A stretch of DNA of 64,000 nt from Anisus vortex (GCA_949126835.1 OX421497.1:21783409-21847408); one strand, 5' to 3'; positions 53,801 to 56,727 are shown, numbered from the stretch's first letter. The notes: a model not told the origin generated them from the letters alone. Translations and numbers: made by a program.

Positions 53801-56727
53801 AAATATCCCCATTAATTTATAAGGCAAGGTCACGTGACCTAGGACCCAAAACAAACAGAAAACCGCTACCTATGAACTATGGCTAGCCAAAATGGCACAT
53901 TTCACGGTTTCCGAATTGGTCAAGTGGTCATTACCCGGTTCAAATAGATACGGTAAATTCCTTTATTAAGGAGTTCAATGTTGGGGTCAGCATTTCTCTG
54001 CGAAGCCCAACCGCACTACTCTCAGGGCGACATTAACCCTTAAATTTTAGCCCGTCATAGCCTTAACACACCCTTCCCCGTTTTCGCGAAAGATGGCCAG
54101 GGGGAATGGCAGGTGTGATCCAAATCACGTGACAAACTATAGGAACAGTCAGCTGTTCTTTTGTCCGACCACACGTTAACGCGTGGAGCGAATAGACAAT
54201 AGACTGTCTAATAAATAAATAGAATCGTGGAAAACATTCAACAATTGTTTCACGTACACATATCTCCCCCCCCCCCCAATCTCCTCATACCAACAAGGCC
54301 ATCCTGCCACTAAATGTACAATCGTGATTGTCCCATCCCCACATATTAAATAGGCCTGTGTATATATATATGTGTGTTTCAGAGAGGACTTCAAATGAAC
54401 GTGCGTCATTCAAGTCGACAAACTCCACATCGCAATAGACTCACGTGCATGCACGGGCGTGCGCACACGTTCTCCTTGGTTAGGGCACGCCTGTGATAAA
54501 ACAATTCTCGGGGAGTAAAAGGAGTGGGGGGGGATCTGTATTATCCGTTGAAAGCAAACTCGAAATCCACGTGTCCCCATTACAGCTGTCTGAAGACGCC
54601 CGGGGGGGGGGGGGGGAATGGGGGCAAATCATCATGGCATGCCCCATTTTTAGAGTCCCTTATTAGTAACTAGGTAACTACGAAGAATCAATCAGAAAAC
54701 AGCTGTGCCACAAAAGTAACACAAGACAACACGCGACAAAGTGCAAGTATCCATAGTAGAACCCCCCTCACACACACACACACATACACACACACTCACG
54801 CTATAAATGGATAAAATATTCAAGCCCGTGGCGGTGGCTAGCAAGTTTTGATAACCCAAGGGTCGTTCGTATCTATGAGTTCAAGCAAAGTGTAACGGGG
54901 TCGCAGATAGGGTACACGAAAAGATATATCGCTTTTATTAGCCAATACGTAGACCTAACGTATAAATACAAACAGGAAATTCCCACACACTGTGCCAATA
55001 AGTAACGTATAAATACAAACAGGAAATTCCTTCACACTGTGCCAATAAGTAACGTATAAATACAAACAGGAAATTCCCACACACTGTGCCAATAAGTAAC
55101 GTATAAATACAAACAGGAAATTCCCACACACTGTGCCAATAAGTAACGTATAAATACAAACAGGAAATTCCCACACACTGTGCCAATAAGTAACGTATAA
55201 ATACAAACAGGAAATTCCCACACACTGTGCCAATAAGTAACGTATAAATACAAACAGGAAATTCCCACACACTGTGCCAATAAGTAACGTATAAATACAA
55301 ACAGGAAATTCCCACACACTGTGCAAATAAGTAACGTATAAATACAAACAGGAAATTCCCACACACTGTGCCAAAAAGTAACGTATAAATACAAACAGGA
55401 AATTCCCACACACTGTGCCAATAAGTAACGTATAAATACAAACAGGAAATTCCCACACACTGTGCCAATAAGTAACGTATAAATACAAACAGGAAATACA
55501 ACTCGACCCAGTTAAAATCATTTGAACAATATTTTTCAAATGAAATGTGTGTGCCTTATTCATATAGAATATAGATAAAAGGAAAAGAAAGAGACGAAGC
55601 AAGAAAGAGAGAGGATATTAGCAGCAAAAGTATTTAACCCTTCCCGTACCGACCTACTTTCTATCTATGCTATCTCAGTCCCGCTATATACGCGCCCGGG
55701 ACTGTAAGGGTTAACAGTGAACACATTGAATATCTATCATTTCTATATTAGTCACAGATTCTAGCCTTGGTAATTAGCAGAGTCAGCTTGCCTTTCATTG
55801 TTAAACAAGTACAACTACTAAAAGCAGATGGGTCTATGCTTGATCAGAACTCCCCAAACTCAAAAAGTAAACCTAGCATAGTAGGCACGGTACCCGAAGG
55901 ACCCCCGACCTTCAAGGTGCATCCCTCATCAGTTTAACGAGATGGCTAAGATGAAATGTAACAACTTAGTTTAATGAGAACTTCGTTTAATGAGACGGCT
56001 AAGATGAAATGTAACAACTTAGTTTAATGAGATGGCTAAGATGAAATGTAACAACTTAGTTTAATGAGATGGCTAAGATGAAATGTAACAACTTAGTTTA
56101 ATGAGATGGCTAAGATGAAATGTAACAACTTAGTTTAATGAGATGGCTAAGATGAAATGTAACAACTTAGTTTAATGAGAACTTAGTTTAATGAGATGGC
56201 TAAGATGAAATGTAACTACTTAGTTTAATGAGATGGCTAAGATGAAATGTAACAACCTAGTTTAATATATGTCTAAGTTTAAATGTAACAACTTACTGAG
56301 TCTAGGAGGCACTAGTGGGCACATTGGTAAAGCAGCAATGGTTCCTAATGGTGTGATCATGACTGGACTTAGTGTGTGGTTGAAACTACCTAGAGGAGAG
56401 TTGGTTATCATGCTCGAGTTTATCCCAGCAATGGACAGGGAAATCATCCCTGGCGTCAGCCCCTGGCTGGCATTCTGGCCGGTGAGAATGCCCCCGACAA
56501 TCTGGATGGGAGCTAGGGCTTGAGGTCCAGTGTTATTGAAGTACTTGTACAGGAAGAAGTTGGCCAGGCAGAGCAACAGGAGTCCGTTGAAGACCTTGCA
56601 CTTTGTGCATCTGTCCATGGCGATAACGCACAGGGCAAGCAGTTGGCCACGGATGTCACCAGAAACATAACAGACCAGTGGGCATCGTTGTGAACCACCT
56701 GGGCATAACCAGGCCTGTGGATCTTTG
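651..56727 (-). CDS. B4GALT: Beta-1,4-glycosyltransferase (B4GALT family), whole gene, six coding exons
   Basis: Coding join on the minus strand: 56618-56297, 38332-38100, 37520-37333, 34538-34416, 27680-27576, 798-651; 322+233+188+123+105+148 = 1119 nt, 372 residues plus stop. All internal junctions have AG acceptors and GT donors, and phases agree. The product is a Golgi type II membrane enzyme: a short cytosolic tail, one signal-anchor near residues 12-28, a Ser/Thr/Asn-rich stem, then the catalytic domain. Motifs in order: PYRNR (UDP site), FNRAMLMNIGY, the metal-binding DVD, GGVSA, the acceptor/catalytic WGGEDDD, MIKH (metal-binding Met and His), and SKDGLNSL near the C-terminus. The known family reaction is transfer of Gal, GalNAc or GlcNAc from the UDP-sugar to GlcNAc in beta-1,4 linkage. 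The residue aligned with bovine Tyr289 is Ile, which favours GalNAc (inference). Introns 1 and 5 are filled with transposons. The promoter was not found; an upstream non-coding exon is likely. Confidence 0.93.
861..1800. other. Intron 5, no gene seen; short CCGGCG-rich inverted repeats
   Basis: No coding signal is supported. The only structure is at about 1213-1350, a GC-rich island in AT-rich DNA with a near-perfect palindrome at 1216-1236 (10-bp arms around one base) and further partial copies of TATACGTCCGGCG. Confidence 0.5.
1806..1880 (-). repeat. tRNA-like SINE head or tRNA pseudogene
   Basis: The minus strand shows an A-box-like TGGCCTAGTGG, a B box GGTTCGACTCC and a T-run right after (pol III terminator-like), spaced as in a tRNA of about 72 nt. 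The acceptor strands pair poorly and the anticodon arm is not canonical, so a functional tRNA is unlikely. A tRNA-derived SINE head or pseudogene fits better. Confidence 0.55.
1885..2830. other. Intron 5, no gene seen
   Basis: AT-rich sequence with a G-run near 2502 and simple TA-rich stretches near 2570. No open frame here shows recognisable protein sequence. Confidence 0.4.
2836..6000. repeat. Composite block of duplicated repeat modules
   Basis: Two internal duplications are clear. Module 1: (GGCT)n followed by tatgtacataccgcataatc and about 150 bp more, at 2878-3058 and again at 4254-4440. Module 2: gttttacatgttgaatagaa through gcgggcaatctcattataac and ccggttcggaggaccgggca-like sequence, at about 3779-4215 and again at 5551-6000. 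Between them lie a 33-bp repeat (about 3440-3545) and a 19-bp satellite (5160-5490). All share GCGGGCAAT/CCGGGCAAT words. No transposase frame is visible; it may be a non-autonomous element family or a local satellite. Confidence 0.7.
5155..5490. repeat. 19-bp satellite, about 17 copies
   Basis: The word accgggcaatgtttaaatt recurs every 19 bp (for example ccgggcaa at 5164, 5183, 5202), with variants ataat/aaatt. It lies inside the composite repeat block. Confidence 0.9.
6001..9015. other. Intron 5, no gene seen
   Basis: AT-rich sequence. The short open frames show no protein family signature. A long A-run (about 8625-8671) is the only marked feature and may be the tail of an old retroposon, but no body could be tied to it. 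Confidence 0.4.
9018..9213. repeat. 41-bp minisatellite, about 5 copies
   Basis: gcaatag(t/g)tatctctg recurs at 9020, 9061, 9102 and 9143 (41-bp period) and at 9181 after a shorter unit; the units contain cacacaaggcatacacacag. Confidence 0.9.
9797..10048 (-). mobile_element. tRNA-derived SINE, tail type 1 (TTACCA repeats)
   Basis: Read on the minus strand: a tRNA-like head with A box (near 10030-10045) and B box GGGTTCGAGCCCC (about 9983-9996), a body containing CTGTCGCCCTACAGGAG, then a 3' part GCGCACTGAGCATGCTAAAA...AGCACTATATAAATT ending in (TTACCA)n. The head and body match the SINE at 15168-15350, but the tail is different and instead matches the LINE 3' end at about 18720-18785. Confidence 0.8.
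10050..11010. other. Intron 5, no gene; partial copy of the left end of the 12989 hAT-like element
   Basis: 10757-10900 (after a G-run) matches 13013-13146: both read aaggaaaaaggccccacttttagcaattttt-like sequence, then a tail ending acacactgt. It therefore provides an uninterrupted relative for the Harbinger-like insertion at 13147. The rest is featureless. Confidence 0.55.
11016..11110. mobile_element. Very short MITE with ~20-bp TIRs
   Basis: The left end TACCGTATATACTCGCGTAT and the right end (reverse complement TACCTTATATACTCGCGGAT) match at 18 of 20 positions around a ~55-bp core. Ends of the form ACCGTATATACTCGCG are a widespread MITE-type terminus in animals. Confidence 0.65.
11111..11275. 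mobile_element. hAT-type element end (CAGGGCTGTGGAGTCGG terminus)
   Basis: At 11275 the minus strand begins CAGGGCTGTGGAGTCGGAGT and continues with several further GGAGTCG words, a hAT-like terminus. Only one end is recognised; the partner end was not found, so this is a fragment. Confidence 0.5.
11279..12110 (+). pseudogene. LINE reverse transcriptase C-terminal remnant (family shared with 47.5 kb)
   Basis: The plus strand reads CKEFGLTISLKKTNIM, DYTYLGSNISSSLSLEKEI, a stop at about 11484, RIGKA..LNQRVW, VYQACVLSTLLYGSETW, LNSFHLRCLRRILHIKWQ, a second stop at 11762, then RRLRWIGHF, YGELAAGTRKRGRPCLRFKD and WESLAEERTSWRSKV. This is the thumb and C-terminal part of a non-LTR retrotransposon RT. 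It is 5' truncated and has two nonsense codons, so it is dead. I would not assign the clade firmly. Confidence 0.85.
12240..12988 (-). pseudogene. Decayed LINE fragment with RNase H domain (split by hAT-like element)
   Basis: The minus strand contains RNase H-like pieces: LPPMKLYTACIMAF, VDGSG, a region AVANDALSMQQAI resembling the TDS-type segment, WYGVKVTLQWIPE, and further on IQEHFGMPGNEKADRMARNG, which carries the C-terminal NEKAD motif. Frames are broken between them. An RNase H domain points to an I/R1-type LINE. The same remnant seems to continue beyond the hAT-like insertion at 17743-17860. Confidence 0.6.
14617..14886 (+). mobile_element. tRNA-derived SINE, ~270 bp, ACTTT tail
   Basis: The plus-strand head is GCGGCAGCGCGTTCGACTGG with a B box GAGTTCGAATC at about 14660-14670. 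The body includes ctgatgggtacctgacctta and gttggggtaaagtaaaggcg, and the tail is (tactt)n. This head differs from the SINEs at 9.8 and 15.2 kb, so it is a second SINE family. From memory this body type is common in freshwater snail genomes; that is not checked here. Confidence 0.75.
15168..15350 (-). mobile_element. tRNA-derived SINE, tail type 2 (matches LINE at 48.7 kb)
   Basis: Minus strand: A box near 15340, B box GGGTTCTATCCC at about 15281-15292, a body with CTGTCGCCCTGCAGGAGTTT, and a 3' tail GACGTAATAATCTTCTATC...GAACGTCTGTAAAC. It is flanked by gccttg at 15162-15167 and 15351-15356. The related element copy near 51245 reads tttgccttgctaacaattgc without the SINE, so the empty site confirms insertion and TSD. 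The tail matches the 3' end of the LINE at 48693. Confidence 0.85.
15678..17640. other. Interior of the hAT-like element, no gene seen
   Basis: AT-rich. It includes an isolated GGGCCC-rich stretch (about 16260-16560) that resembles the ends of another decayed element, but no paired terminus was found. No protein signature. Confidence 0.4.
17860..18595. other. Intron 5, no gene seen; (TA)n microsatellite
   Basis: A (TA)n tract at about 18031-18047 is followed by ttacaacattgttgttt, the same 3' flank that follows the TA/GATA tract on the far side of the LTR element (about 27030-27051). Otherwise featureless. Confidence 0.45.
18596..18790 (+). mobile_element. LINE 3' end, partner of SINE tail type 1
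   Basis: The plus strand reads LWNSLSQTLR-stop-SETRESFKKNLKTFLFG, the typical C-terminal end of a fish/mollusc-type LINE RT, followed by gcgcactgagcatgctaatt...gcgctataag. That 3' end matches the tail of the SINE at 9797-10048. A fragment of the same tail is at about 38488-38520. Confidence 0.65.
19088..19179. repeat. TA/GATA microsatellite, target of the LTR element
   Basis: A run of TA and GATA repeats ends at 19179 and resumes at 27008 on the other side of the LTR element, so the element inserted into this tract. The 4-bp TSD (atat) cannot be separated from the repeat itself. Confidence 0.8.
19180..19855 (+). repeat. 5' LTR
   Basis: 676 bp, TGTCATGTATATTG ... GGACGTAACA. It contains a CT microsatellite (about 19230-19243) and AATAAA words near 19280 and 19585. 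Compared with the 3' LTR I see three substitutions (near 19274, 19414 and 19548). A 70-codon frame (19298-19510) is present in both LTRs but has no recognisable product. Confidence 0.95.
19861..20010 (+). promoter_or_regulatory. Primer-binding site region, three tandem copies
   Basis: Five bases after the LTR the sequence reads TGGTGGTCTCGCCCGG, as expected for a primer-binding site: TGG complements a tRNA CCA end, giving a predicted tRNA 3' end CCGGGCGAGACCACCA. The segment with its downstream ttgagttctacttttc-like sequence repeats about every 59-60 bp: 19861, 19920 (TGGTGGTCTCGTTCGG) and about 19979 (TTGTTGATCTCGTCTGG), progressively diverged. The tRNA species was not assigned with confidence; a Val-type 3' half is a guess. 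Confidence 0.7.
20274..25097 (+). CDS. gag-pol: Gag-Pol polyprotein, order Gag-PR-INT-RT-RNase H
   Basis: 1607 codons in one frame. Gag: a charged helical segment (~100-145), a capsid-like region (~155-330), and a zinc knuckle CFNCKKEGHMKKDC (~378-391). Protease: DTGSAVSVI with active Asp ~506, and a later ILGND flap-like motif. Integrase: HHCC zinc domain (H~758, CKTCHVC), catalytic D~829 (LIDCVG), D~888 (SDQGTNF) and E~924 (GALERFH), D-35-E spacing, then a GPY/F module (AKFSGPYEIES). Reverse transcriptase follows: SSPCVLVPK, RFCTDFRKLN, MPFGLRNAPATFQRL, YLDD ~1339. RNase H is last: AVDACDTGMGAVL, LTDHNPLTFL, NVTADTLSR. The RT/RNase H and GPY/F module are Ty3/gypsy type, but integrase lies before RT as in Ty1/copia. 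This order is known in the Gmr1-like group. No frameshift or stop; probably cleaved by its own protease. Confidence 0.95.
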   Translation: MASNISSEELNAMSFAELKELAESFGIEAGQARPNRNRLTKEIMTCLNGQNAMNTGSVVEVGQNDINEGYVVPSGGEVIAHGDEVRNMSSRSSNNDEDEGLSENLKFQLAMKRMELERIRIENERISIESRERIEMARMNRPDHRRDSNGMDISAMKQHLPIFREEDVQDFFLLFERIAVDYQFPDDKMALLLRSTLNKGKALDVVLSLTPEEINDYEVIKDRVLKSYSLTPEKYRKLFRDRKKAYDQTHVDFLRQKEKMLEQWLRSQNVSEFDKLKNLILFEEFNDCIRVDVKTHISDRGVEDVHEAARLADNYAIIHASIKPYYADKPKVHKPEPKEASKPKETSENNNKNSGVNNNSNLVHFRKQTDVNKAKVVCFNCKKEGHMKKDCWILTKKQGAILHCARVQKDSKQTEEVCNTGSRNSKEMRPASPIVVESMVFENSLSKVKENSCTQSIMLSEGREEQMVPEVPEEDDLSDFRPFVYEGTVSTEVDVLSKKKIQILRDTGSAVSVILEGSVPLTDATSTGESVVLRGASMEAVEAPLHRIKLESDIFTGNIVVGVWRALPVKGVSMILGNDIMGGRVTVEPMVKVLETKMAEDKNLRPANERPTCALTRAMQKNKSVKTPATPCSATKDVFVCSEDTHANETVITETPDIDLSATFFAELTTGDATENDNILSPKQKLVKEQLNDEVIMQLRMKAVDEKTADAMAECFYMKDEVLMRKSKPLNSGTNEWDSIHQIVIPKCYRQDILRMAHDLPFAGHMGVRKTHHRILPYFYWPGLRRDVEQYCKTCHVCQMVGRPNQRIPVAPLQPIPAFDEPFSHILIDCVGPLPKTKAGFQYLLTVMCSSTRFPEAIPLRNITTVKVVDALTNFFTRYGLPKTVQSDQGTNFTSNIFKQVMEQLGISHRLSSAYHPESQGALERFHQTLKSMLKKYCYENEKDWDKGVPYVLFAAREATQESLGFSPFELVYGHSVRGPLKLLHETWLTDSEPIGLLSYVDKFKNRLYHAFNHVKIHFPQMQERMRQNYDRKATARTFAPGDKVLVFLPLQNQPLSAKFSGPYEIESKLGEVNYLIKTPDRRQKQRVCHINLLKPYVSREKSKPREVPMISLARVPTDLSRIEYKFAESKLNNTDALKSLDTRLEHLPVEDKEKIIELVHEYKSLFTDVPRRTHLIEHDVVLTEGARPIKQHPYRVNPIRLEHIRTEVKYMLENDIVEECDSEWSSPCVLVPKADNTLRFCTDFRKLNNLTKTDSYPIPRIDDLIDKIGDATYVTKIDLLSAYFQIPLTPRAQEVSAFVTPDGLYRYKVMPFGLRNAPATFQRLINTLTRGIFQCNAYLDDIVVYSTDFKTHVSQLRHLFERLNDANLTINLAKSQFGHATIEYLGHVVGGGKVKPVNAKIEAIQNVPVPQTRKPLRSYIGMAGYYRKFCQDFSTVACPLTDLLKKNNRFVWSDKCQKGFDELKLRLSRAPILVTRRFDRPFKIAVDACDTGMGAVLTQQDDHGEEHPVCNHSQKFNIHERNYNTSEKELLGLILALKQFDFYVNSSGYPIEILTDHNPLTFLSRVKQNQRLVRWSLFLQAYDLNIKHLRGRDNVTADTLSRVLHD
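25098..26331 (+). other. 3' non-coding region of the LTR element, ending in the polypurine tract
   Basis: No env-like frame (no signal peptide plus transmembrane pattern; the longest frame, 25465-25776, is AT-driven). Two internal purine tracts, agaaaaggggaagta at about 25813 and taaaggggaagtaa at about 25874, resemble each other and may be PPT-like. The tract used is most likely gggtgggggcg directly before the 3' LTR. Confidence 0.7.
26332..27007 (+). repeat. 3' LTR
   Basis: 676 bp, same length and ends as the 5' LTR, three substitutions apart. It is followed at 27008 by the TA/GATA tract that also precedes the 5' LTR. Confidence 0.95.
27241..27600. repeat. 44-bp minisatellite, 8 copies, carrying duplicated exon-5 donor
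   Basis: attccatataaaagaatggc recurs at 27241, 27285, 27329, 27373, 27418, 27461, 27505 and 27549. On the minus strand each unit holds CCCACAGAGGTGAGTGG or a variant, matching the true exon 5 end CCCACAACG|GTGAGTGG. Variants include GAGGTAAGTGG (near 27393) and a dead GAGGAGAGTGG (near 27527). Confidence 0.95.
27576..27680 (-). CDS. B4GALT: B4GALT-like exon 5: MIKH metal-binding exon
   Basis: The acceptor is tttctaacag|GATACG at 27681 and the donor CACAACG|GTGAGT at 27575; 105 bp. It encodes IRHSGMIITRYPMEIARYRM followed by IKHTKDHGNEQNPQ. The Met and His of MIKH correspond to the Mn-coordinating Met and His of the family. Phases fit both neighbours: AG|G gives Arg with exon 4 and CG|A gives Arg with exon 6 (NPQ-R-F, a family signature). 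A 44-bp minisatellite, each unit carrying a copy of the exon end plus donor, runs on from this donor. Confidence 0.93.
27690..28730. other. Intron 4, no gene seen
   Basis: AT-rich. The short open frames at 27941-28221 overlap on both strands and show no family signature. Confidence 0.4.
28735..29235 (-). pseudogene. hAT transposase C-terminal remnant (ZMYM1/DUF4371 type)
   Basis: The minus strand reads KMSEKDLKYKAAKLAEKYYN, then LGALELLNALANCKLENICP and MFLTAPATVTIAERSFSKL, the hAT dimerisation signature. After a frameshift come MNQDRLNNLARLSIE and FAKKKARN pieces. About 45 bp near 28805-28885 are duplicated in tandem inside it. Not intact; no start or catalytic region. Confidence 0.8.
29236..30440. 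other. Intron 4, probable body of the same decayed hAT element, no gene
   Basis: No readable protein. The stretch ending near 30420 (cctcctcttgtggggcctg) looks like the outer end of a ZMYM-type hAT element on the minus strand, but a partner end was not found. Confidence 0.35.
30444..30553. repeat. 23-bp minisatellite, left part (split by hAT)
   Basis: Units of 23 bp starting gccagctcaccctatctccc, moderately diverged, about 5 copies. It continues at 33621 beyond the hAT element: removing the element and one 8-bp TSD restores a perfect 23-bp unit across the junction. Confidence 0.85.
31196..31416 (+). mobile_element. LINE 3'-end fragment inside the hAT element
   Basis: The plus strand reads RQALQWNPQGKRQVGRPKTT, WRSSCEEEM, NRVRWRTVAEALCSTRNQ, the standard extreme C-terminus of a non-LTR RT ORF, followed by a (GCAA/GTAA)n tail. 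It breaks the hAT transposase frame. No clear TSD. Confidence 0.75.
31671..32783 (-). mobile_element. 5'-truncated CR1-like LINE in the hAT transposase
   Basis: The minus-strand ORF 32687-31749 (312 codons) covers RT from [20 protein letters not shown] and FADDCIIYR through the thumb to GIRAWNGLPEQTRK. The 3' tail is CGTCTGTAATGTATAAGATA followed by more AAGATA. It is flanked by gacatt at 31665-31670 and 32784-32789 (TSD), and removing it rejoins the hAT frame as NESDI-AAVRQC. It is closely related to the LINE at 48693-51130. The ORF is open over its length but lacks its 5' half. Confidence 0.9.
33621..33955. repeat. 23-bp minisatellite, right part
   Basis: About 13 units of ctcaccctctctccccgtgc-cac, highly homogeneous apart from the first two, which resemble the units left of the hAT element. 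It creates long open frames in three plus frames (repeated SPCHLTLSPRATS-like peptides) that I regard as artefacts of the repeat. Confidence 0.95.
33960..34241. other. Intron 4, nothing seen
   Basis: Unremarkable AT-rich sequence between the minisatellite and the LINE tail. Confidence 0.4.
34242..34300 (-). mobile_element. LINE 3'-tail fragment (CR1-like family)
   Basis: gtcttatcttatacattacagacgctcc... matches the 3' tail of the LINEs at 31671 and 48693; only ~55 bp remain. It lies ~120 bp past exon 4 in gene direction. Confidence 0.75.
34416..34538 (-). CDS. B4GALT: B4GALT-like exon 4: WGGEDDD catalytic exon
   Basis: The acceptor is ttttatccacag|ACTGCC at 34539 and the donor GCTAG|GTAAGT at 34415; 123 bp. 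It encodes LPYEGIYGGVSAVSKEDF and VNGFSNMFFGWGGEDDDMAA; the WGGEDDD block holds the acceptor-binding and catalytic acidic residues of the family. The residue two before the GG pair is Ile (PYEGI-YGG), the position of the donor-selecting Tyr289 of bovine B4GALT1. A (GT/CA)n microsatellite begins about 10 bp past the donor (34380-34405). No open ATG-to-stop frame covers this exon; it was found by reading the minus strand between splice sites. Confidence 0.93.
34560..36560. other. Intron 3, no gene; scattered repeat units and a hairpin
   Basis: Two units of the atcaaatgaaac repeat (about 34590-34655) occur next to the exon 4 acceptor, related to the large array at 36570-37131. An imperfect hairpin (aagaccaccgtaa / ttacgatggtctt, one mismatch) is at about 35593-35622. 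The open frames seen (34631-34885, 35772-35972, 36197-36559) have no family signature. Confidence 0.45.
36570..37131. repeat. 33-bp minisatellite, about 17 copies
   Basis: Units read atcaaatgaaacaccctgca plus taatcattttatt; the period is 33 bp (for example tatcaaatga at 36681 and 36714). Because 33 is a multiple of 3, the minus strand has one long repeat frame of MIMQGVSFDNK. It sits directly downstream of the exon-3 donor array. Confidence 0.95.
37167..37353. repeat. 33-bp repeat of the exon-3 end plus splice donor, 5 copies
   Basis: Each copy reads, on the minus strand, GACAA(A/G)TTTAACTACAG|GTTAGTGGCAGCC or a close variant, so it duplicates the last ~17 bases of exon 3 and the donor. All five keep AG|GTTAGT or AG|GTTGGT. 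The translated unit is AAIDKFNYRLV. Confidence 0.95.
37333..37520 (-). CDS. B4GALT: B4GALT-like exon 3: DVD metal-binding exon
   Basis: The acceptor is gtttatcttcag|GCACTC at 37521 and the donor CTACAG|GTTAGT at 37332; 188 bp. It encodes ALPGKFNRAMLMNIGY, then YQCAIFHDVDLIPENDRN with the DVD metal/UDP motif, then PEKPRHLSAAIDKFNY. The last codon (AG|A, Arg) is split with exon 4. The final ~20 bp and the donor are tandemly repeated as a 33-bp in-frame unit just downstream (about 37167-37333). The reading frame stays open through all copies, so the exon end is defined by homology (DKF.. followed by LPY..) rather than by a stop. Confidence 0.93.
37550..37796. repeat. 52-bp minisatellite, about 5 copies, upstream of exon 3 acceptor
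   Basis: ctttcaaagtaagtagtctt recurs at 37565, 37617, 37669 and 37721, and diverged at 37772. It begins about 30 bp outside the exon 3 acceptor, in the 3' end of the 579-bp intron 2, where the branch point would be. Confidence 0.93.
38100..38332 (-). CDS. B4GALT: B4GALT-like exon 2: GPL motif to UDP-binding PYRNR motif
   Basis: The acceptor is tttcttgtcag|AT at 38333 and the donor CAG|GTGACT at 38099; 233 bp. It joins exon 1 in the middle of an Asn codon, giving RL-NGPLATYS. It encodes the start of the catalytic domain: FKPPDC, then VAIIIPYRNRDEHLKILL with the PYRNR nucleotide-binding motif, and LDYGIFVIDQ at the end. A similar-sized exon carries these motifs in vertebrate B4GALT genes. No tandem array follows this donor, unlike exons 1, 3, 5 and 6. 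Confidence 0.93.
38340..40310. other. Intron 1, no gene seen
   Basis: It holds a fragment of the gcgcactgagcatgct LINE/SINE tail (about 38488), a GA-repeat (~38585), an A-run (~38848-38879), and a short imperfect GTCCCAC..AAGT..GGGAC palindrome pair (39361, 39407) repeated near 42445. No coding signal. Confidence 0.45.
40320..40548 (+). mobile_element. LINE 3'-end fragment with (ATG)n tail
   Basis: The plus strand reads TILKGTVEGGRRRGLQRICW, LDNVLVW, a common C-terminal end of LINE RT ORFs, followed by ~70 bp and a (gat)n run at about 40528-40547. 5' truncated. Confidence 0.6.
41325..41780. mobile_element. 456-bp MITE with 34-bp perfect TIRs
   Basis: The left end starts catagactataatatacatg; the right end is its reverse complement over 34 bp without mismatch. 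The TSD gtttcac is at 41318-41324 and 41781-41787. Paralogous sequence at about 13476 and 47214 shows a single, uninterrupted tttcac site, so the insertion and target are confirmed. A 7-8 bp TSD fits hAT-type mobilisation. Confidence 0.9.
42400..44560. repeat. Tandem block of ~0.5-1.2 kb repeat modules
   Basis: The module ccctgg(c)cctggcacatgc followed by attgttgctgtcaagcttct occurs near 42700, 43030, 43470 and 44245. The longer stretch 42755-43380 is repeated as 43970-44560 (shared words gcgaacagttgtg, aggatgttctcaatagcgac). The 43500-43950 dispersed repeat lies between them. No protein. Confidence 0.75.
43500..43950 (+). repeat. Dispersed repeat, inverted copy of 33-242
   Basis: It matches the minus strand of 33-242 over about 210 bp, then extends with gatagtgcatgtatactggc, cggaaaccttccccgttaca and an inverted-repeat end gagccgaaaggctcgtccgg. 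Unidentified family. Confidence 0.6.
45440..46660. other. Intron 1, no gene seen
   Basis: A 102-codon frame (45441-45749) is rich in basic residues at its start but has no family signature. Fragments around 45790-46130 could be old coding sequence (several mixed short frames) but are not identifiable. Confidence 0.35.
47521..48350 (+). pseudogene. LINE RT C-terminal remnant with terminal zinc finger
   Basis: The plus strand: EAVEYFTYLGSTITSNLSL, a stop, RIGKAST, VYHACVLSTLLYASETWT, a frameshift, then LQMRCLRRILGISWQGRV, QRRLRWLGHVCRVEDGRIPK and SHIRFKDVCKRDLKALAMD. After a further frameshift comes CQKCNKECRSRVGLYSHNRN-C, a C2HC-type finger. It is the same LINE family as at 11279-12110, which lacks the finger. 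Dead. Confidence 0.85.
48693..51130 (-). mobile_element. CR1-like LINE, 5' truncated
   Basis: The 3' tail (reverse complement CGTCTGTAATGTATAAGATA, then repeated AAGATA) lies at 48693-48725. The body carries the endonuclease C-terminus and a full RT. The 5' boundary is approximate (51060-51130). It inserted into Harbinger-like copy C. Its 3' tail is shared with the SINE at 15168 and the fragment at 34242. Confidence 0.9.
48777..51059 (-). pseudogene. LINE ORF2: endonuclease C-terminus and reverse transcriptase
   Basis: The frame runs 51059-49188 (623 codons). It has the endonuclease end LVLDYEIIPGLSDHDIV, a linker, [78 protein letters not shown] and the catalytic FADD. It then meets a TAA where the copy at 31671 has Tyr (LE-stop-AGSVWDPS), and resumes in frame to GIRAWNGLPEQTRK at 48777. 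One nonsense codon and a missing 5' half: a recent but dead copy. Clade CR1/Jockey group by overall pattern; not verified. Confidence 0.85.
51872..52364. other. Intron 1, no gene seen
   Basis: Two ~75-bp related stretches (about 52005-52060 and 52080-52150, gcatgcagacaactttacac / gcatgcagacaactgtacac) form a short tandem duplication. No coding signal. Confidence 0.5.
52365..53815 (-). pseudogene. LINE reverse transcriptase, one-base frameshift, (TAAG)n tail
   Basis: Two abutting minus frames. 53802-53236: VPEDWTKGIIIKIPKKGAL, NWRGITLLSIPSKVLAKVI, GFRKGRNCTEQIF, FIDFEKAFDSVHRDSL and GVRQGCVMSALLFNILIDW. 53239-52379: DYADDLALL catalytic motif, KFTYLGSSITPDGG, CVLPVLLYGAECW, RRRWRWIGHVLRR and GKRKRGRPKVTWRR. 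The frames join at GACTGG|TGATG, where one base appears to be missing. The 3' end is (TAAG)n at 52370-52386. 5' truncated. Clade not assigned. Confidence 0.9.
53820..54955. other. Intron 1, no gene seen
   Basis: It contains G/C runs (~54266, ~54601) and a CA microsatellite (~54768-54795). No protein signature. Confidence 0.4.
54957..55500. repeat. 47-bp minisatellite, about 11.5 copies
   Basis: tataaatacaaacaggaaat recurs every 47 bp (54961, 55008, ...), with few variants. 47 is not a multiple of 3, and the minus strand is open in all three frames, giving overlapping 142-215 codon frames with the same cyclic 47-residue peptide. I treat these as non-coding. Confidence 0.95.
55501..55925. other. 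Intron 1 between two minisatellites, nothing seen
   Basis: No repeat or coding signal. It includes a GA-rich stretch near 55570-55615. Confidence 0.4.
55930..56296. repeat. 37-bp minisatellite starting at the exon-1 donor
   Basis: gatggctaagatgaaatgta recurs with a 37-bp period (55994, 56031, 56068, ...), about 8-9 copies with one interruption. On the minus strand the copy nearest the exon is GTAAGTTGTTACATTT, i.e. the donor itself; inner copies read CTAAGTTGTTACATTT, so they lack the GT. Confidence 0.93.
56297..56727 (-). CDS. B4GALT: B4GALT-like exon 1: 5' UTR end, signal anchor and stem
   Basis: The coding start is the ATG at 56618-56616 (protein MDRCTKCKVFNG...). I prefer it over in-frame upstream Mets (first at 56741) because it gives the short basic cytosolic tail followed at once by a hydrophobic LLLLCLANFFLYKYF segment, as in all type II Golgi glycosyltransferases, and because a candidate acceptor (tttacttgcag) at about 56728-56738 would exclude the first upstream Met. 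The stem has several N-glycosylation sequons (NNT, NAS, NSS, NHT). The exon ends in CPLVPPRL, the usual lead-in to the GPL motif of the catalytic domain. The donor is CTCA|GTAAGT at 56296. 109 nt of this exon are 5' UTR if the acceptor is real. A 37-bp minisatellite begins directly at the donor. Confidence 0.85.
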